From Pseudomonas viridiflava (GTDB lineage: Bacteria > Pseudomonadota > Gammaproteobacteria > Pseudomonadales > Pseudomonadaceae): a stretch of 64,000 nucleotides of DNA. Both the position numbers and the translations under genes were made by a program. Below are positions 16,968 through 25,428 of the stretch, in pieces. The stretch covers positions 61,769 through 125,768 of the forward strand of contig NZ_UTHA01000125.1 in the NCBI RefSeq assembly GCF_900582195.1, in the 5' to 3' direction. The notes under the pieces are model-generated. The model was not told the origin of the DNA and ran no database searches. It was given only the letters and a program-made list of their open reading frames with translations. Position 1 is the stretch's first letter; every line of letters begins with the position of its first letter.

Positions 16968-17882
16968 ATGAGTTCATCTGGCGAAGCACCTGCGACCCTG
17001 CCACCCCTGAAAGCCATTCAGGCCTTTGAACAGACGGCACGCTTCGGCAACGTTGCCCGAGCGGCCGAATTGCTGGATTTGACCCCGTCAGCGGTCAGTC
17101 ATCAATTGGCCAAACTGGAAGCAATGATCGGACGGCAGTTATTTCTCAGAACAGCCAGGGGCGTGACATTGACGCCGGTGGGCGAGCAATACCTGACTGA
17201 AGTGTCCGGCATCCTGCACAGCCTGGCGGTGGCGACAGAACGCGCCGCCAGCGATGTCAGTCTCGATTGCCTGCGGTTGCACTCGTCGCCCAGCTTCGGG
17301 CTGCTGTGGCTGATGCCGCGGCTGGAACAGTTTCGCCAGAGTCATCCCGACATCCAGCTCAATCTCTCGTGTTCTTACGAATCACTGCATTTCAGTCGCG
17401 ACAAGATCGATGTCGACATCCGTCACGGCATGCCGAATTGGCCAAGTTTCGAAGTCCGTACGGTGCGCAATGAAAAGATCGCGGTGCTGGCGTCGCCCAA
17501 ACTGCTTCAGCAACGCCCGATCCGCACAGTCGCAGATTTGCTCGACTGCAATCTGATCCTGTCGGAAGCGACGCTGATCAAGTGGCCGCAACTGTTTGCG
17601 CAACATGGCCTGTCGCGTCCTGAAAAACCCTATTCACTTAGTTTTGACCGCTCCTACATGACGCTGGAGGCGGCCAGCCACGGTCTTGGGTTTGCGTTGG
17701 AAAGCACGCTGCTCGCGCAGGATTATCTGGCGCGCGGCGCGTTAGTCGAAGTGACGCCAGGCTTGAGTGCCCCCATCACCGCACACCACCTGGTGTTCCC
17801 GAGAGCGCACGCCGGTTTTCCGCGGGTCAGGAGATTTCTGGAGTGGATGCAGAATGAGTTGGGGCACGACTTCAACTACTGA
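16968..17882 (+). CDS. LysR-family regulator, GcvA-like
   Basis: LTTR of 304 residues with the GcvA-type N-terminus LPPLKAIQAFEQTARFGN and HTH AAELLDLTPSAVSHQLAKLE. The effector domain has the GcvA-group signature LHSSPSFGLLWLMPRL and DVDIRHG. It is divergent from the SDR-MFS-transketolase cluster and is the natural candidate for its regulator. The inducer is unknown. Confidence 0.9.
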   Translation: MSSSGEAPATLPPLKAIQAFEQTARFGNVARAAELLDLTPSAVSHQLAKLEAMIGRQLFLRTARGVTLTPVGEQYLTEVSGILHSLAVATERAASDVSLDCLRLHSSPSFGLLWLMPRLEQFRQSHPDIQLNLSCSYESLHFSRDKIDVDIRHGMPNWPSFEVRTVRNEKIAVLASPKLLQQRPIRTVADLLDCNLILSEATLIKWPQLFAQHGLSRPEKPYSLSFDRSYMTLEAASHGLGFALESTLLAQDYLARGALVEVTPGLSAPITAHHLVFPRAHAGFPRVRRFLEWMQNELGHDFNY

Positions 17883-17920
17883 CGGTTATGTCATGAAGCC
17901 TGTGCCTGACTGCCGGTTCT

Positions 17921-18523
17921 CTACTGATGTATCTCGGTCACGGACATGGTGAACACCAATTTGGATCTGCCCGCGTTGGAATAGGCGTGAGGTACATCGG
18001 TTTTCGCCACTGCCGAACTCCCGGCAGGAATGACAAGCTCTGTTTCCCCAACCGTGCATTTCAACGTGCCTTTCTCCACATGGAACAGTTCAAGCGTGCC
18101 TTGAGGGTGCCCCGGTGAAGCGAACGATTCGCCTGGATGCATTTCCCAGCGCCATAACTCGATCATGTTGGGGCCAGACGTTCCTGCAAGAAGTCGCGCG
18201 GTCCCTCCAAGGTCACCGGTCCAAAGCGTGGGGATATCCTGGCTTTCGATGATATGGGCAGAGGGGGCTTCGGTCACATTAACGATGTCGGCAACCGAAA
18301 GGCCCAGCGCGGCGGCGATTTTGCAAAGAATGCCGATACTGGGATTCGCTGTGCATTTTTCTATCTCGACGACCATGCCTTTGCTCACTCCTGAGCGCCG
18401 AGAAAGCTCGTCCAGCGTGATTTTCTGTGCCTTGCGGGCTTGTTTGAGTGTGCGCGCGACGGCCAGGCTGACGGCTTGAGCATCAGCACCCGGGGTAGTC
18501 GACAAGCTGGCATTCATGGTCAT
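17921..18523 (-). CDS. XRE-family HTH regulator with C-terminal cupin domain
   Basis: A 200-residue regulator. The HTH_XRE domain covers about residues 22-80 (LDELSRRSGVSKGMVVEIEKCTANPSIGILCKIAAALGL) and a small-molecule-binding cupin about 115-195 (MHPGESFASPGHPQGTLELFHVEKGTL, IPAGSSAVAKTDVPHAYSNAG). It is divergent from the B3/B4-domain gene 154 bp away, a pairing that suggests control of that gene. An alternative start two codons in (ATG at 18517) cannot be excluded. XRE-cupin proteins commonly sense amino acids or related metabolites (family knowledge). Confidence 0.9.
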   Translation of the reverse strand: MTMNASLSTTPGADAQAVSLAVARTLKQARKAQKITLDELSRRSGVSKGMVVEIEKCTANPSIGILCKIAAALGLSVADIVNVTEAPSAHIIESQDIPTLWTGDLGGTARLLAGTSGPNMIELWRWEMHPGESFASPGHPQGTLELFHVEKGTLKCTVGETELVIPAGSSAVAKTDVPHAYSNAGRSKLVFTMSVTEIHQ

Positions 18524-18677
18524 TGATCAGGTTCATGAAAAAAGTGCTGGAATTTTCGGCCCTTAACGATCGTGGCGTCAATCGACTCACCCACTGAGGC
18601 GGATCATTGCGGTCATTATATTGACTAAATCAGTCATCGATAGATAGCATGAAACACCATTTGAATCCTGGAGTTTT

Positions 18678-19376
18678 TTGATGCTGTCCGTACTGCCATT
18701 GATCGATCCAGCCGTTGCAGAACTGGCTCCAGAGTTCCGGGCCCTGAGCATTGTGGTGGAAGCTGCACCACTCACTCGTCCTGAAGTTGCTCAGGCCGCC
18801 CTGGATCATGCTTGCAAGGTTGTGCAGGCGGGTGGGCCAAGCTGGGGAGACGCTCACCTTGCCGCCTGGGCCGACGCCTTCAGAAAGTTCGGGGCCAAGC
18901 CGCAACGCACGCCTTGTTCAGCCGAAGCGCTGCGTAAGAGGGTGTTACGTGACGGGACCTTGCCGAGCCTAGATCCCATCGTCGATCTCTATAACGCCAT
19001 CAGTATCGAGTACGCCGTTCCGGTGGGTGGGGAAAACATGGAAGCCTATGCCGGCTCTCCGCGCCTTGTCATCGCCGATGGCAGCGAGCCCTTTGACACG
19101 ATGAAAGAGGGCGTTCCCGCTGTCGAGTATCCGGATGCCGGTGAAGTGGTCTGGCGCGATGACAAAGGCGTGACCTGCCGCCGCTGGAATTGGCGGCAAG
19201 GTGTCAGAACCCGTCTTGGGGCCGATGCGAAGTGCATGTGGTTCATTCTCGAGAGTTTGCCAGCGATGCCGCTTGAAGCCTTGACTGAGGCAGGGGACAA
19301 GCTGATCGCAGGTTTGCAGCAAATGATGCCAGGCGCCCAGATTGAAAGCTCGCTGATTGGTCCCGGGGCCAAATAG
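18678..19376 (+). CDS. Stand-alone B3/B4 (PheRS beta-type tRNA-editing-like) domain protein
   Basis: Cytosolic protein of 232 residues matching the B3/4 domain of phenylalanyl-tRNA synthetase beta chains: AWADAFRKFGAKPQRTPCSAEAL, LPSLDPIVDLYNAISIEYAVPVGGEN and the C-terminal half with VVWRDDKGVTCRRWNWRQGVRTRL. Free-standing versions are proposed to hydrolyse mischarged tRNA or bind amino acids. No synthetase catalytic domain is nearby. The gene is transcribed away from the XRE-cupin regulator. Family assignment is good, cellular role uncertain. Confidence 0.85.
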   Translation: MMLSVLPLIDPAVAELAPEFRALSIVVEAAPLTRPEVAQAALDHACKVVQAGGPSWGDAHLAAWADAFRKFGAKPQRTPCSAEALRKRVLRDGTLPSLDPIVDLYNAISIEYAVPVGGENMEAYAGSPRLVIADGSEPFDTMKEGVPAVEYPDAGEVVWRDDKGVTCRRWNWRQGVRTRLGADAKCMWFILESLPAMPLEALTEAGDKLIAGLQQMMPGAQIESSLIGPGAK

Positions 19377-19476
19377 TCGATAGACCACTGAACAGAATGA
19401 TGACCGCCTTGCTGGAAGAAGGGCACACGTCGGGAATGCCCTTCGGTAGTCCAAGCGTTAGGAACGATATGGGACC

Positions 19477-20610
19477 TTAGTCAACCATCACCTCATCCAG
19501 TGCCTGCTCCAGCAGGCCGACCGTGCGCTCGATATTCCGCAGCTTCTCCAGCCCGAACAGCCCGAGGCGGAAGGTCTGGAAGTCGGCCGGTTCATCACAT
19601 TGCAGCGGCACGCCGGCAGCGATCTGCAGGCCGTGCTCGGCAAATTTCTTGCCGTTTTTGATGTCGGCATCATCGGTATAACTCACCACGACGCCAGGTG
19701 CCTGAAAGCCCGCAGCGGCCACGCTTTTGATGCCTTTGCCGGTCAACAACGCACGCACCCGATCACCCAGCGCTTGTTGTTCATCGCGAACCTTGTCGAA
19801 CCCGTAGGCTTGCGTCTCTTTCATCACCTCATTGAATCGTGCGAGGGAGTCGCTGGGCATGGTCGCGTGATAGGCATGTCCACCCTGTTCGTAGGCCTGC
19901 ATGATCTGCAGCCACTTTTTCAGGTCGCAGGCGAAGCTGCTGCTTTGCGTCTGTTCGATGCGCTCAAGGGCCAGAGCACTGAACATCACCAAGGCGCAGC
20001 AAGGGGAGGCGCTCCAGCCTTTCTGCGGTGCGCTGATCAGCAGGTCGACGGCGCATTTGTGCATATCCACCCAAATCGTGCCGGAGGCGATGCAGTCCAG
20101 CACGAACAAACCGCCCACCGCATGCACGGCGTCGCCAACGGCTCGCAGATACTCGTCGGGCAGGAGAATCCCGGATGAAGTTTCAACGTGGGGCGCGAAG
20201 ACCACTTTCGGCTTCTGCGCCGCAATGGCGGCCAGCACTTCGTCCAGCGGTGGCGGGGCGTAGGCCGCCTGGCGACCCGTCTCGACCGGCCGGGCTTTGA
20301 GCACCGTAGTGGCTGCGGGGATGTTGCCCATCTCCAGGATCTGGCTCCAGCGATAACTGAACCAGCCGTTGCGGATCACCAGGCATTGCTGGCCGGTGGC
20401 GAATTGCCGCGCCACCGCTTCCATGCCGAAGGTGCCGCTGCCGGGAACCACCGCCACCGCTTCAGCGTGGTAGACCTGTTTCAGGGTCGTGGAAATGTTC
20501 TTCATCACGCCTTGAAAGGACTGCGACATGTGGTTCAGCGAGCGGTCGGTGTAGACCACGGAATACTCGACCAATCCCTCGGGATCGATGCTCGGATAGA
20601 GCTTGGACAT
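19477..20610 (-). CDS. Class V PLP-dependent aminotransferase (alanine-glyoxylate type)
   Basis: Fold-type I aminotransferase of 377 residues. The start at 20610 has AAGGAG seven bases upstream and gives MSKLYPSIDPEGLVEYSVVYTDRSLNHMS; a longer frame to 20844 is not supported. The PLP-binding lysine is K197 in LLISAPQKGWSASP, preceded by the cofactor-contact aspartate in FVLDCIASG. VPGSGTFGMEAVARQF matches the phosphate-binding loop. The closest groups are serine/alanine-pyruvate or glyoxylate aminotransferases. It is divergent from the thymidylate-kinase-like gene and convergent with the B3/B4 gene. Confidence 0.9.
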   Translation of the reverse strand: MSKLYPSIDPEGLVEYSVVYTDRSLNHMSQSFQGVMKNISTTLKQVYHAEAVAVVPGSGTFGMEAVARQFATGQQCLVIRNGWFSYRWSQILEMGNIPAATTVLKARPVETGRQAAYAPPPLDEVLAAIAAQKPKVVFAPHVETSSGILLPDEYLRAVGDAVHAVGGLFVLDCIASGTIWVDMHKCAVDLLISAPQKGWSASPCCALVMFSALALERIEQTQSSSFACDLKKWLQIMQAYEQGGHAYHATMPSDSLARFNEVMKETQAYGFDKVRDEQQALGDRVRALLTGKGIKSVAAAGFQAPGVVVSYTDDADIKNGKKFAEHGLQIAAGVPLQCDEPADFQTFRLGLFGLEKLRNIERTVGLLEQALDEVMVD

Positions 20611-20737
20611 GGTGACTCCTTCGGCAGAGGGGTAAACATCATTGGCAAGCAAGTGTAGGCAAAGGGCAGGGATCAGCTCATTGAATTGCGCAAATGAGGT
20701 TAGAGTGCTCGGCAATGTCTCAATCGTTGCGTGAACC

Positions 20738-21349
20738 ATGAAGCTGCCGCTGTTTATTTCTCTGGATGGGCCCAAGGGCACCGGAAAAACCACACTGCTG
20801 GAGGCCGTGACCGCAGCACTGCGGGCGGACAACCGGAAAGTCATTCGGCTGTGCGAGAGAAAAAGCGATCCCTACAGAGGCGAAACCATGGCCCTGGTCA
20901 ACCAACTCGCCAGACATCCTTCAAGGGATCTGGAGTGGGCGGTGTGTCAGCGCCTTGCGGATAGCCGTCGCTGGATTTCTGAGCGGGTGCTGCCCAAACA
21001 GCCATTGAACAGCATCATCCTGATCGATCGCTGGTATCCCTCGGACGCCGCTTTTCGCCATAGTGTGCCGTTTGCCGAGATTCTGCAGTTGAACATGCAG
21101 CGAGGCGTGCGTGTGCCGGATCTGCACGTCGGCGTCGTCACCGCGCCGGATATTTCATGGGCGCGGGCAACGGCGCGATCGCGAGGGCTGGGCGGCACGG
21201 TGATCCAGAAACACGCAGAGCACGTCACCTGTAGCGAGATGTTCGAGCAGGCGGTTGTCGATAACGGCTGGGTGCTGTGCCGTAACGAAGGAACCATCGA
21301 AGCCGCAACGACCCAGGTAGTTGCGGAGATCTATAAAGTGCTTGGCTGA
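20738..21349 (+). CDS. Thymidylate-kinase-like P-loop nucleotide kinase
   Basis: A 203-residue P-loop kinase. Walker A is G11-P-K-G-T-G-K-T18, a DR(W/Y) motif is in IILIDRWYPSDAAFRHS, and a lid-like Arg-rich stretch is WARATARSRGLGGT. The arrangement resembles dTMP kinase, yet it is divergent enough that the true substrate may be a different nucleoside monophosphate. It is not beside DNA replication genes, where the housekeeping tmk normally lies, so this is probably an accessory paralogue. The start lacks a strong ribosome site. Confidence 0.78.
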   Translation: MKLPLFISLDGPKGTGKTTLLEAVTAALRADNRKVIRLCERKSDPYRGETMALVNQLARHPSRDLEWAVCQRLADSRRWISERVLPKQPLNSIILIDRWYPSDAAFRHSVPFAEILQLNMQRGVRVPDLHVGVVTAPDISWARATARSRGLGGTVIQKHAEHVTCSEMFEQAVVDNGWVLCRNEGTIEAATTQVVAEIYKVLG

Positions 21350-21407
21350 TTGTCGATGCGCAGGCGCTGGTTGAATTTGAATTTCAGGTTTCTGAATCTG
21401 CGGCCCC

Positions 21408-22706
21408 CTAGCGCGTCTCACACTGCGGCGAAGGCTCGCCGCTCAACGCATCTACCATCGGCGGATGCTCCTGCACCGCCTGACGCAGATCTTCAGTCAC
21501 CCGCAGCTCCGCACCTGTCGGTGAGAACGTCGCTGCTGCCGCAAACGGTGCAGGGTTGGCCGGGACCGGGCGTTTGCCACGGCGCCACAGGAAGAAAGTG
21601 ACCATGCACAGATTGACCAGCGCAAATACCCAGAAAAGACCATTGGCACCGAACGAGTTCATCACCGGCGAAATCATCATCGGACTGATCGCCGAGCCCA
21701 GTGAGTTGATCAGCAGCAAGCCCTGAATCATCGGCACCAACGCTTCGGCAGGAGCGCGGTCGGCGGCGTGGCTGACGGCCACCGGGTACAGCGCGAATAC
21801 GCCGCCACCGAGCAGAAACAACATCACCGCGAGCATCGTCGAAGACAACGGCAGCAGAACGATCACCAGCGACAACACCGTGCACGCCACCGTCAGCAGC
21901 GTCAGCACCTGCAAGCGATCCTTGCGATCGGACCAGCGTCCGACCGGGTATTGCAGGAGCATCGCGCCGAGGATCGTCCAGGCCATCATGCTGCCGACTT
22001 CACCGACATTCAGACCGCTGCGTTGCAGATACAACGGCAGCAAGGTGTAAATCGCCGCAATGGTGACGCCCGAGCCAAAACAGCCGACCAGCCCGGTCGG
22101 CGTCACACCCAGCAGTTGGCGTGGCTTGAGCGGCTCGACCTGATCGAGCAGTGGCGACACGCGCGGCAGGATCACGATCGGCAGCACCGACAATGAAGCG
22201 AGCATGCCGGCAACCATAAACGGTGCACTGTCGCTCAACCCGGTGATTCTCCCCAGCGTTGCCTGGCCCAGCACACCGGCGCCGTACAAGACGATCATGT
22301 ATAACGCGAGCAAGCGCCCGCGAATCTTCGCATCGCCCGCCAGCAGCAGCCAGCTTTCGATCACCAGAAACACACCGACCGTGGCCCAGCCATTGATCAG
22401 GCGCAGCGCAAACCAGCCCCAGGTGTCATAGAACAATCCCTGCAGCAGAATGGTCACGGCGATCAGCGAAGCAAAACTGCCGTAGGCGCGGATATGACCG
22501 ATGCGCAGAATCAAGCGGTCATTGAACACGGCGCCCAGGGTCAGACCGATGAAGTAGGCCGATGAAACGATACCAATCATCGTGGTCGACGCGCCGGCAG
22601 CGTCCAGTCGAAGGGTGGTCAGCGACGACATGAAACCGTTGCCCAGCGCAACAATGAACAGCCCGAGCAGGGGCGCCAGCGCCATGGCCAGCAAACGCGG
22701 AGACAT
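21408..22706 (-). CDS. MFS transporter (YcaD/UMF-like)
   Basis: Twelve-TM major facilitator of 432 residues. The start at 22706 follows AGAGGT and gives MSPRLLAMALAPLLGLFIVALGNGFMSSLTTLRLD, a proper TM1; a longer reading adds Arg-rich non-membrane residues. The motif between TM2 and TM3 is LTLGAVFNDRLILRIGHIRAYG. The C-terminus (from about 395) is a soluble tail. The group includes YcaD-like transporters of unknown substrate. It is divergent from the exported phospholipase-like gene across a 294-bp gap in which I recognise nothing else. Confidence 0.85.
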   Translation of the reverse strand: MSPRLLAMALAPLLGLFIVALGNGFMSSLTTLRLDAAGASTTMIGIVSSAYFIGLTLGAVFNDRLILRIGHIRAYGSFASLIAVTILLQGLFYDTWGWFALRLINGWATVGVFLVIESWLLLAGDAKIRGRLLALYMIVLYGAGVLGQATLGRITGLSDSAPFMVAGMLASLSVLPIVILPRVSPLLDQVEPLKPRQLLGVTPTGLVGCFGSGVTIAAIYTLLPLYLQRSGLNVGEVGSMMAWTILGAMLLQYPVGRWSDRKDRLQVLTLLTVACTVLSLVIVLLPLSSTMLAVMLFLLGGGVFALYPVAVSHAADRAPAEALVPMIQGLLLINSLGSAISPMMISPVMNSFGANGLFWVFALVNLCMVTFFLWRRGKRPVPANPAPFAAAATFSPTGAELRVTEDLRQAVQEHPPMVDALSGEPSPQCETR

Positions 22707-23000
22707 AAAAACCTCTGGAGAACGAACAGCGCAACGTGCGCCGCTGCGCATGCGATTGCCAAGCCGAAGTGTGTTGGGGGGCAGGCAGACACCGAGGGGG
22801 CTGCAAGAGAGCGCGGGATTCTAAGGCTTGTGCAGGATTTGCCAAGGGCTGTTTGCTGCGACGTTAGGACGCAGGCGTGGCCATTTATGCTGGTCGTGAG
22901 TGGCCGGAGAAAAAACAGCTTTTTGCCATCACCTAAGTGCTAAATTGCCTCGCGTACGGTTAGTGTTTCGCAATCACGCACGTTTCTGGAGATCAACAGC

Positions 23001-23933
23001 ATGGAAGCCACCCCGATAGGCCGAAGAGCTGCAACACGTTACCTCGCAGCATTTGGCCTATCGCTGTTGTTCAACCCCTCAACCCCGGCCTTCGCCTTCA
23101 ACCCCGACTTGCATTCGTCCTACGCACTGAAAGCAGCGCAGGCATTTCAGCGCTGCCCGGGAGTAAAGTTGCCCGAGCAGTTGGCCGAGGCTATGGCGAC
23201 TGGCACTGACGCTGAGGATTCAAACCTGCTGACGCTCCCTCAGCGCGCTACCAATTGGCACTTCTATAACCGCAACAAGAAACTTGAGCCCTTCTGGTTC
23301 GCCAACCGTAGCCTGGACGTGATTTTTTCCAAACGTATTGAAAAGCTGAACGCGCTGCTGGCGGAACCTGATGCCGATCCCGTTGCTGTATACGAGCAAG
23401 CGGGAAGGGTCTTGCATTACATACAGGACATGAGCGTACCCGGCCATGTCGTCCCGGCTTACCACGCCAAATTGCCGGGCAATCATGCCGATCCGTTTGA
23501 TGAGTTTGAGAGCATTGAAGCGCTGCCAGTTTTCGATTTGTCTGACGCGCAGTGTCAGACGCTTCGTGATGAGGCGGATAAAGCCGATGCCACCCCTCAA
23601 GGTTTTCTGGACGCCGCTGCGACAGCAACCTTGCAGGCGATTGAGCAGATAGACGCGGCCGGCAAACCTGTCGTCGACGGTGCATGGCAAGCGTATTGGG
23701 TGTATCCCGCCCGAGATACCGATGAGGCCCGCAAAGGCTGGGGTCAATACGGTGACTGTGAATTTTCCAAGGGCGATATCAATGCTGGCTGTAAGCGTGA
23801 GCAAGAGCTCATAGCGTTGTTCGAACAACAGTCCCGGCAGGCTCAGAGAAATTCGGTGTTGATGCTTTTTTATGTACAAAAGAAGCTGGCCGAAGCGGGC
23901 CAAAAAGACGCCAACGCAATGGCCAATAAATAG
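23001..23933 (+). CDS. Exported phospholipase C / P1-nuclease-like protein
   Basis: Secreted or periplasmic protein of 310 residues. It begins with a signal peptide (about 1-32, GRRAATRYLAAFGLSLLF ... AFA; the paired arginines could allow Tat export). The mature chain is helical and His/Asp-rich in the pattern of zinc phospholipase C/S1-P1 nucleases: FNPDLHSSYALKAAQAF, TGTDAEDSN, NWHFYNRNKK, GRVLHYIQDMSVPGHVVPAYH and NHADPFDEFE. These supply the expected tri-zinc ligands (inference). There is no partner gene; the sequence downstream is an aldehyde dehydrogenase remnant. Confidence 0.78.
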   Translation: MEATPIGRRAATRYLAAFGLSLLFNPSTPAFAFNPDLHSSYALKAAQAFQRCPGVKLPEQLAEAMATGTDAEDSNLLTLPQRATNWHFYNRNKKLEPFWFANRSLDVIFSKRIEKLNALLAEPDADPVAVYEQAGRVLHYIQDMSVPGHVVPAYHAKLPGNHADPFDEFESIEALPVFDLSDAQCQTLRDEADKADATPQGFLDAAATATLQAIEQIDAAGKPVVDGAWQAYWVYPARDTDEARKGWGQYGDCEFSKGDINAGCKREQELIALFEQQSRQAQRNSVLMLFYVQKKLAEAGQKDANAMANK

Positions 23934-23949
23934 AATGCGCCGCTTGATA

Positions 23950-24129
23950 GCTCATGGACTCTCACGCGGCATCCGCGCGGGGATTGTCACGGTGAACTGC
24001 TTCGGAGAAGGCGACGCCTCCACGCCATTTGGCGGCTACAAGGAATCGGGGTTTGGCGGGCGCGACAAATCGATCTGGGCGCACGATCAATACACTGAAA
24101 TCAAAACCATCTGGATTGATGCATCCTGA
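23950..24129 (+). pseudogene. 3' remnant of an aldehyde dehydrogenase (PuuC-type) gene
   Basis: This reading frame encodes about 59 residues that match only the extreme C-terminus of gamma-glutamyl-aminobutyraldehyde-type dehydrogenases: RGIRAGIVTVNCFGEGD, TPFGGYKESGFGGRDKS and WAHDQYTEIKTIWI. The catalytic cysteine, glutamate and cofactor domains are absent. The similarity begins right after the stop of the phospholipase-like gene (23933). A deletion or insertion must have removed roughly the first 430 codons. There is no start codon or ribosome site of its own, so it is called a broken gene. Confidence 0.85.
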
Positions 24130-24154
24130 CAGCAACTTCGCTGCAAGAAGCCGG

Positions 24155-24197
24155 ATCGCCCCGACCACTGGACCACTGGATCACTTGGCGGGGCGAT
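24155..24197 (+). terminator. Hairpin after the aldehyde dehydrogenase remnant
   Basis: Perfect 9-bp stem ATCGCCCCG / CGGGGCGAT with a 25-nt loop. The loop holds imperfect tandem copies of GACCACTG. It is positioned like the original terminator of the lost dehydrogenase gene. Confidence 0.45.
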
Positions 24198-24349
24198 GTG
24201 GCAACAGCATCATAACGGGCAGTGTTTGACGCTCATCATCCTCTTTGAACTCTTCTTCAACCTCTCCCGTCCTCTGCTATGAGGGGGGCTCAGGGTAATA
24301 CTGCTGCGTAGTCCCACCAGACGTTTTCACTCAGAAAGCGAGGGGCCAC

Positions 24350-25003
24350 ATGAACACTTCAGACAGCAGGGCGGGATCTCAGGCAGATGATCCTGCAGAC
24401 GTTAAGCCCGGACATGACTTTGAGCATTTGAAGGAAGAGGTTACCGAAGCACTCGGCGGCGCCAGGCAGCAGGCCGACGCGCAGTTCGGCCAATACCGCG
24501 ATACCGCAGCCGAGCAAATCGAAGCACTGGCACAGGGCGCAAAAAGCTTCGTCTCCGAACTGGAGGATAAAGACACGCTGGGCATGTCCGACTATCTCAC
24601 GGACATGGCGGAGTCGATGACGGGGCTTGCCGGCAATCTGCGCGGCAAAAGCGCCGAGCAACTGTTGCATGACGCCGCCGATCTGGCCCGCCGCAATCCA
24701 GCGCTGTTCATTGCGGGCAGCGTAGCGATCGGGTTTGGCTTGTCGCGGTTCCTCAAAGCGGGCACCTCTGCAGCGGCCACCGTCAGCGCGGATCATGATC
24801 CAGCGGCGGGAAGCTCGACGCCGCCCTCGGGCGGCTATGGCGCGCATCGGCCTTATGAAACGTCCCCCCCGTCGTCTGGCGACCCGAGCCCGGGGTTGGC
24901 GACCGGCATTACACCTGCGTCGCCCGATGCCCACGATCATCCCACTGATTTTGCCGGTGCATCAGCGACTGTTTCGCCCAACGCGAGAGGAGACTTGTCA
25001 TGA
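24350..25003 (+). CDS. Single-pass membrane stress-type protein (YqjD/DUF883-like), operon gene 1
   Basis: A 217-residue protein. The N-terminal half is soluble, helical and coiled-coil-like (HLKEEVTEALGGARQQADAQFGQYRDTAAEQIEALAQGAKS). Next come a YqjD-like region (LLHDAADLARRNPALFIAGSVAIGFGLSRFLKAG, about 120-150, with one TM helix) and a Pro/Ser-rich low-complexity tail. GAGGGG precedes the ATG. It overlaps the next gene by 4 bp. Proteins of this shape accompany holin-like and DUF3618 proteins in general stress loci. Molecular function is not known. Confidence 0.75.
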   Translation: MNTSDSRAGSQADDPADVKPGHDFEHLKEEVTEALGGARQQADAQFGQYRDTAAEQIEALAQGAKSFVSELEDKDTLGMSDYLTDMAESMTGLAGNLRGKSAEQLLHDAADLARRNPALFIAGSVAIGFGLSRFLKAGTSAAATVSADHDPAAGSSTPPSGGYGAHRPYETSPPSSGDPSPGLATGITPASPDAHDHPTDFAGASATVSPNARGDLS

Positions 25004-25428
25004 ACAGAGACGATCAGGATCTGCCGGGCACCAGACCGCTCGCGCACTCGGAAGACGCTTCAGTGGTTGGCCTGCTGCGACAGTTGTCCCGCGAAGTCCC
25101 CGCGTTGTTTACCAAGGAACTGGCGTTGGCCAAAGCCGAACTTCACAACAGCCTCACTACACTCAAGGCCGGCATCGCTGCCGTGGCGGGGGGTGCGATT
25201 GTGTTTCTGGCGGGGTTCATCATCCTGCTGATGGCGGCGGTTTACGGTTTGAGTCTGTTCATGGCGCCGTGGCTGGCGGCCCTTATCGTCGGAGTGGTGG
25301 TGATGATCATCGGCTTCGCCATGGTGCAATCCGGCAAGAAGCAATTCGAGCCATCCCACTTCAAACCTGATCGCACGCTGGATGCCTTGAACAAAGATCA
25401 GGAAGCGCTGCGGAGGAAAGTCTCATGA
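25000..25428 (+). CDS. Phage-holin-family (Holin-X type) membrane protein, operon gene 2
   Basis: A 142-residue protein with a cytosolic amphipathic N-terminus (VVGLLRQLSREVPALFTKELALAKAEL) and two TM segments (about 55-78 and 82-106) joined by a short turn. This is the Phage_holin_3_6/DUF1469 pattern. Despite the name these proteins are usually chromosomal and not lytic. It overlaps both neighbours by 4 bp, so the three proteins are made together and probably form one membrane complex. Confidence 0.82.
   Translation: MNRDDQDLPGTRPLAHSEDASVVGLLRQLSREVPALFTKELALAKAELHNSLTTLKAGIAAVAGGAIVFLAGFIILLMAAVYGLSLFMAPWLAALIVGVVVMIIGFAMVQSGKKQFEPSHFKPDRTLDALNKDQEALRRKVS

Noticed and set aside
24164..24188. 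Tandem GACCACTG copies as a CRISPR or microsatellite
   Set aside because: Only about three imperfect 8-bp units inside a hairpin loop, no spacers and no cas genes.
25000..25428. Holin-family gene as evidence of a prophage
   Set aside because: No endolysin, structural or integrase genes nearby; this family is widely chromosomal in stress operons.
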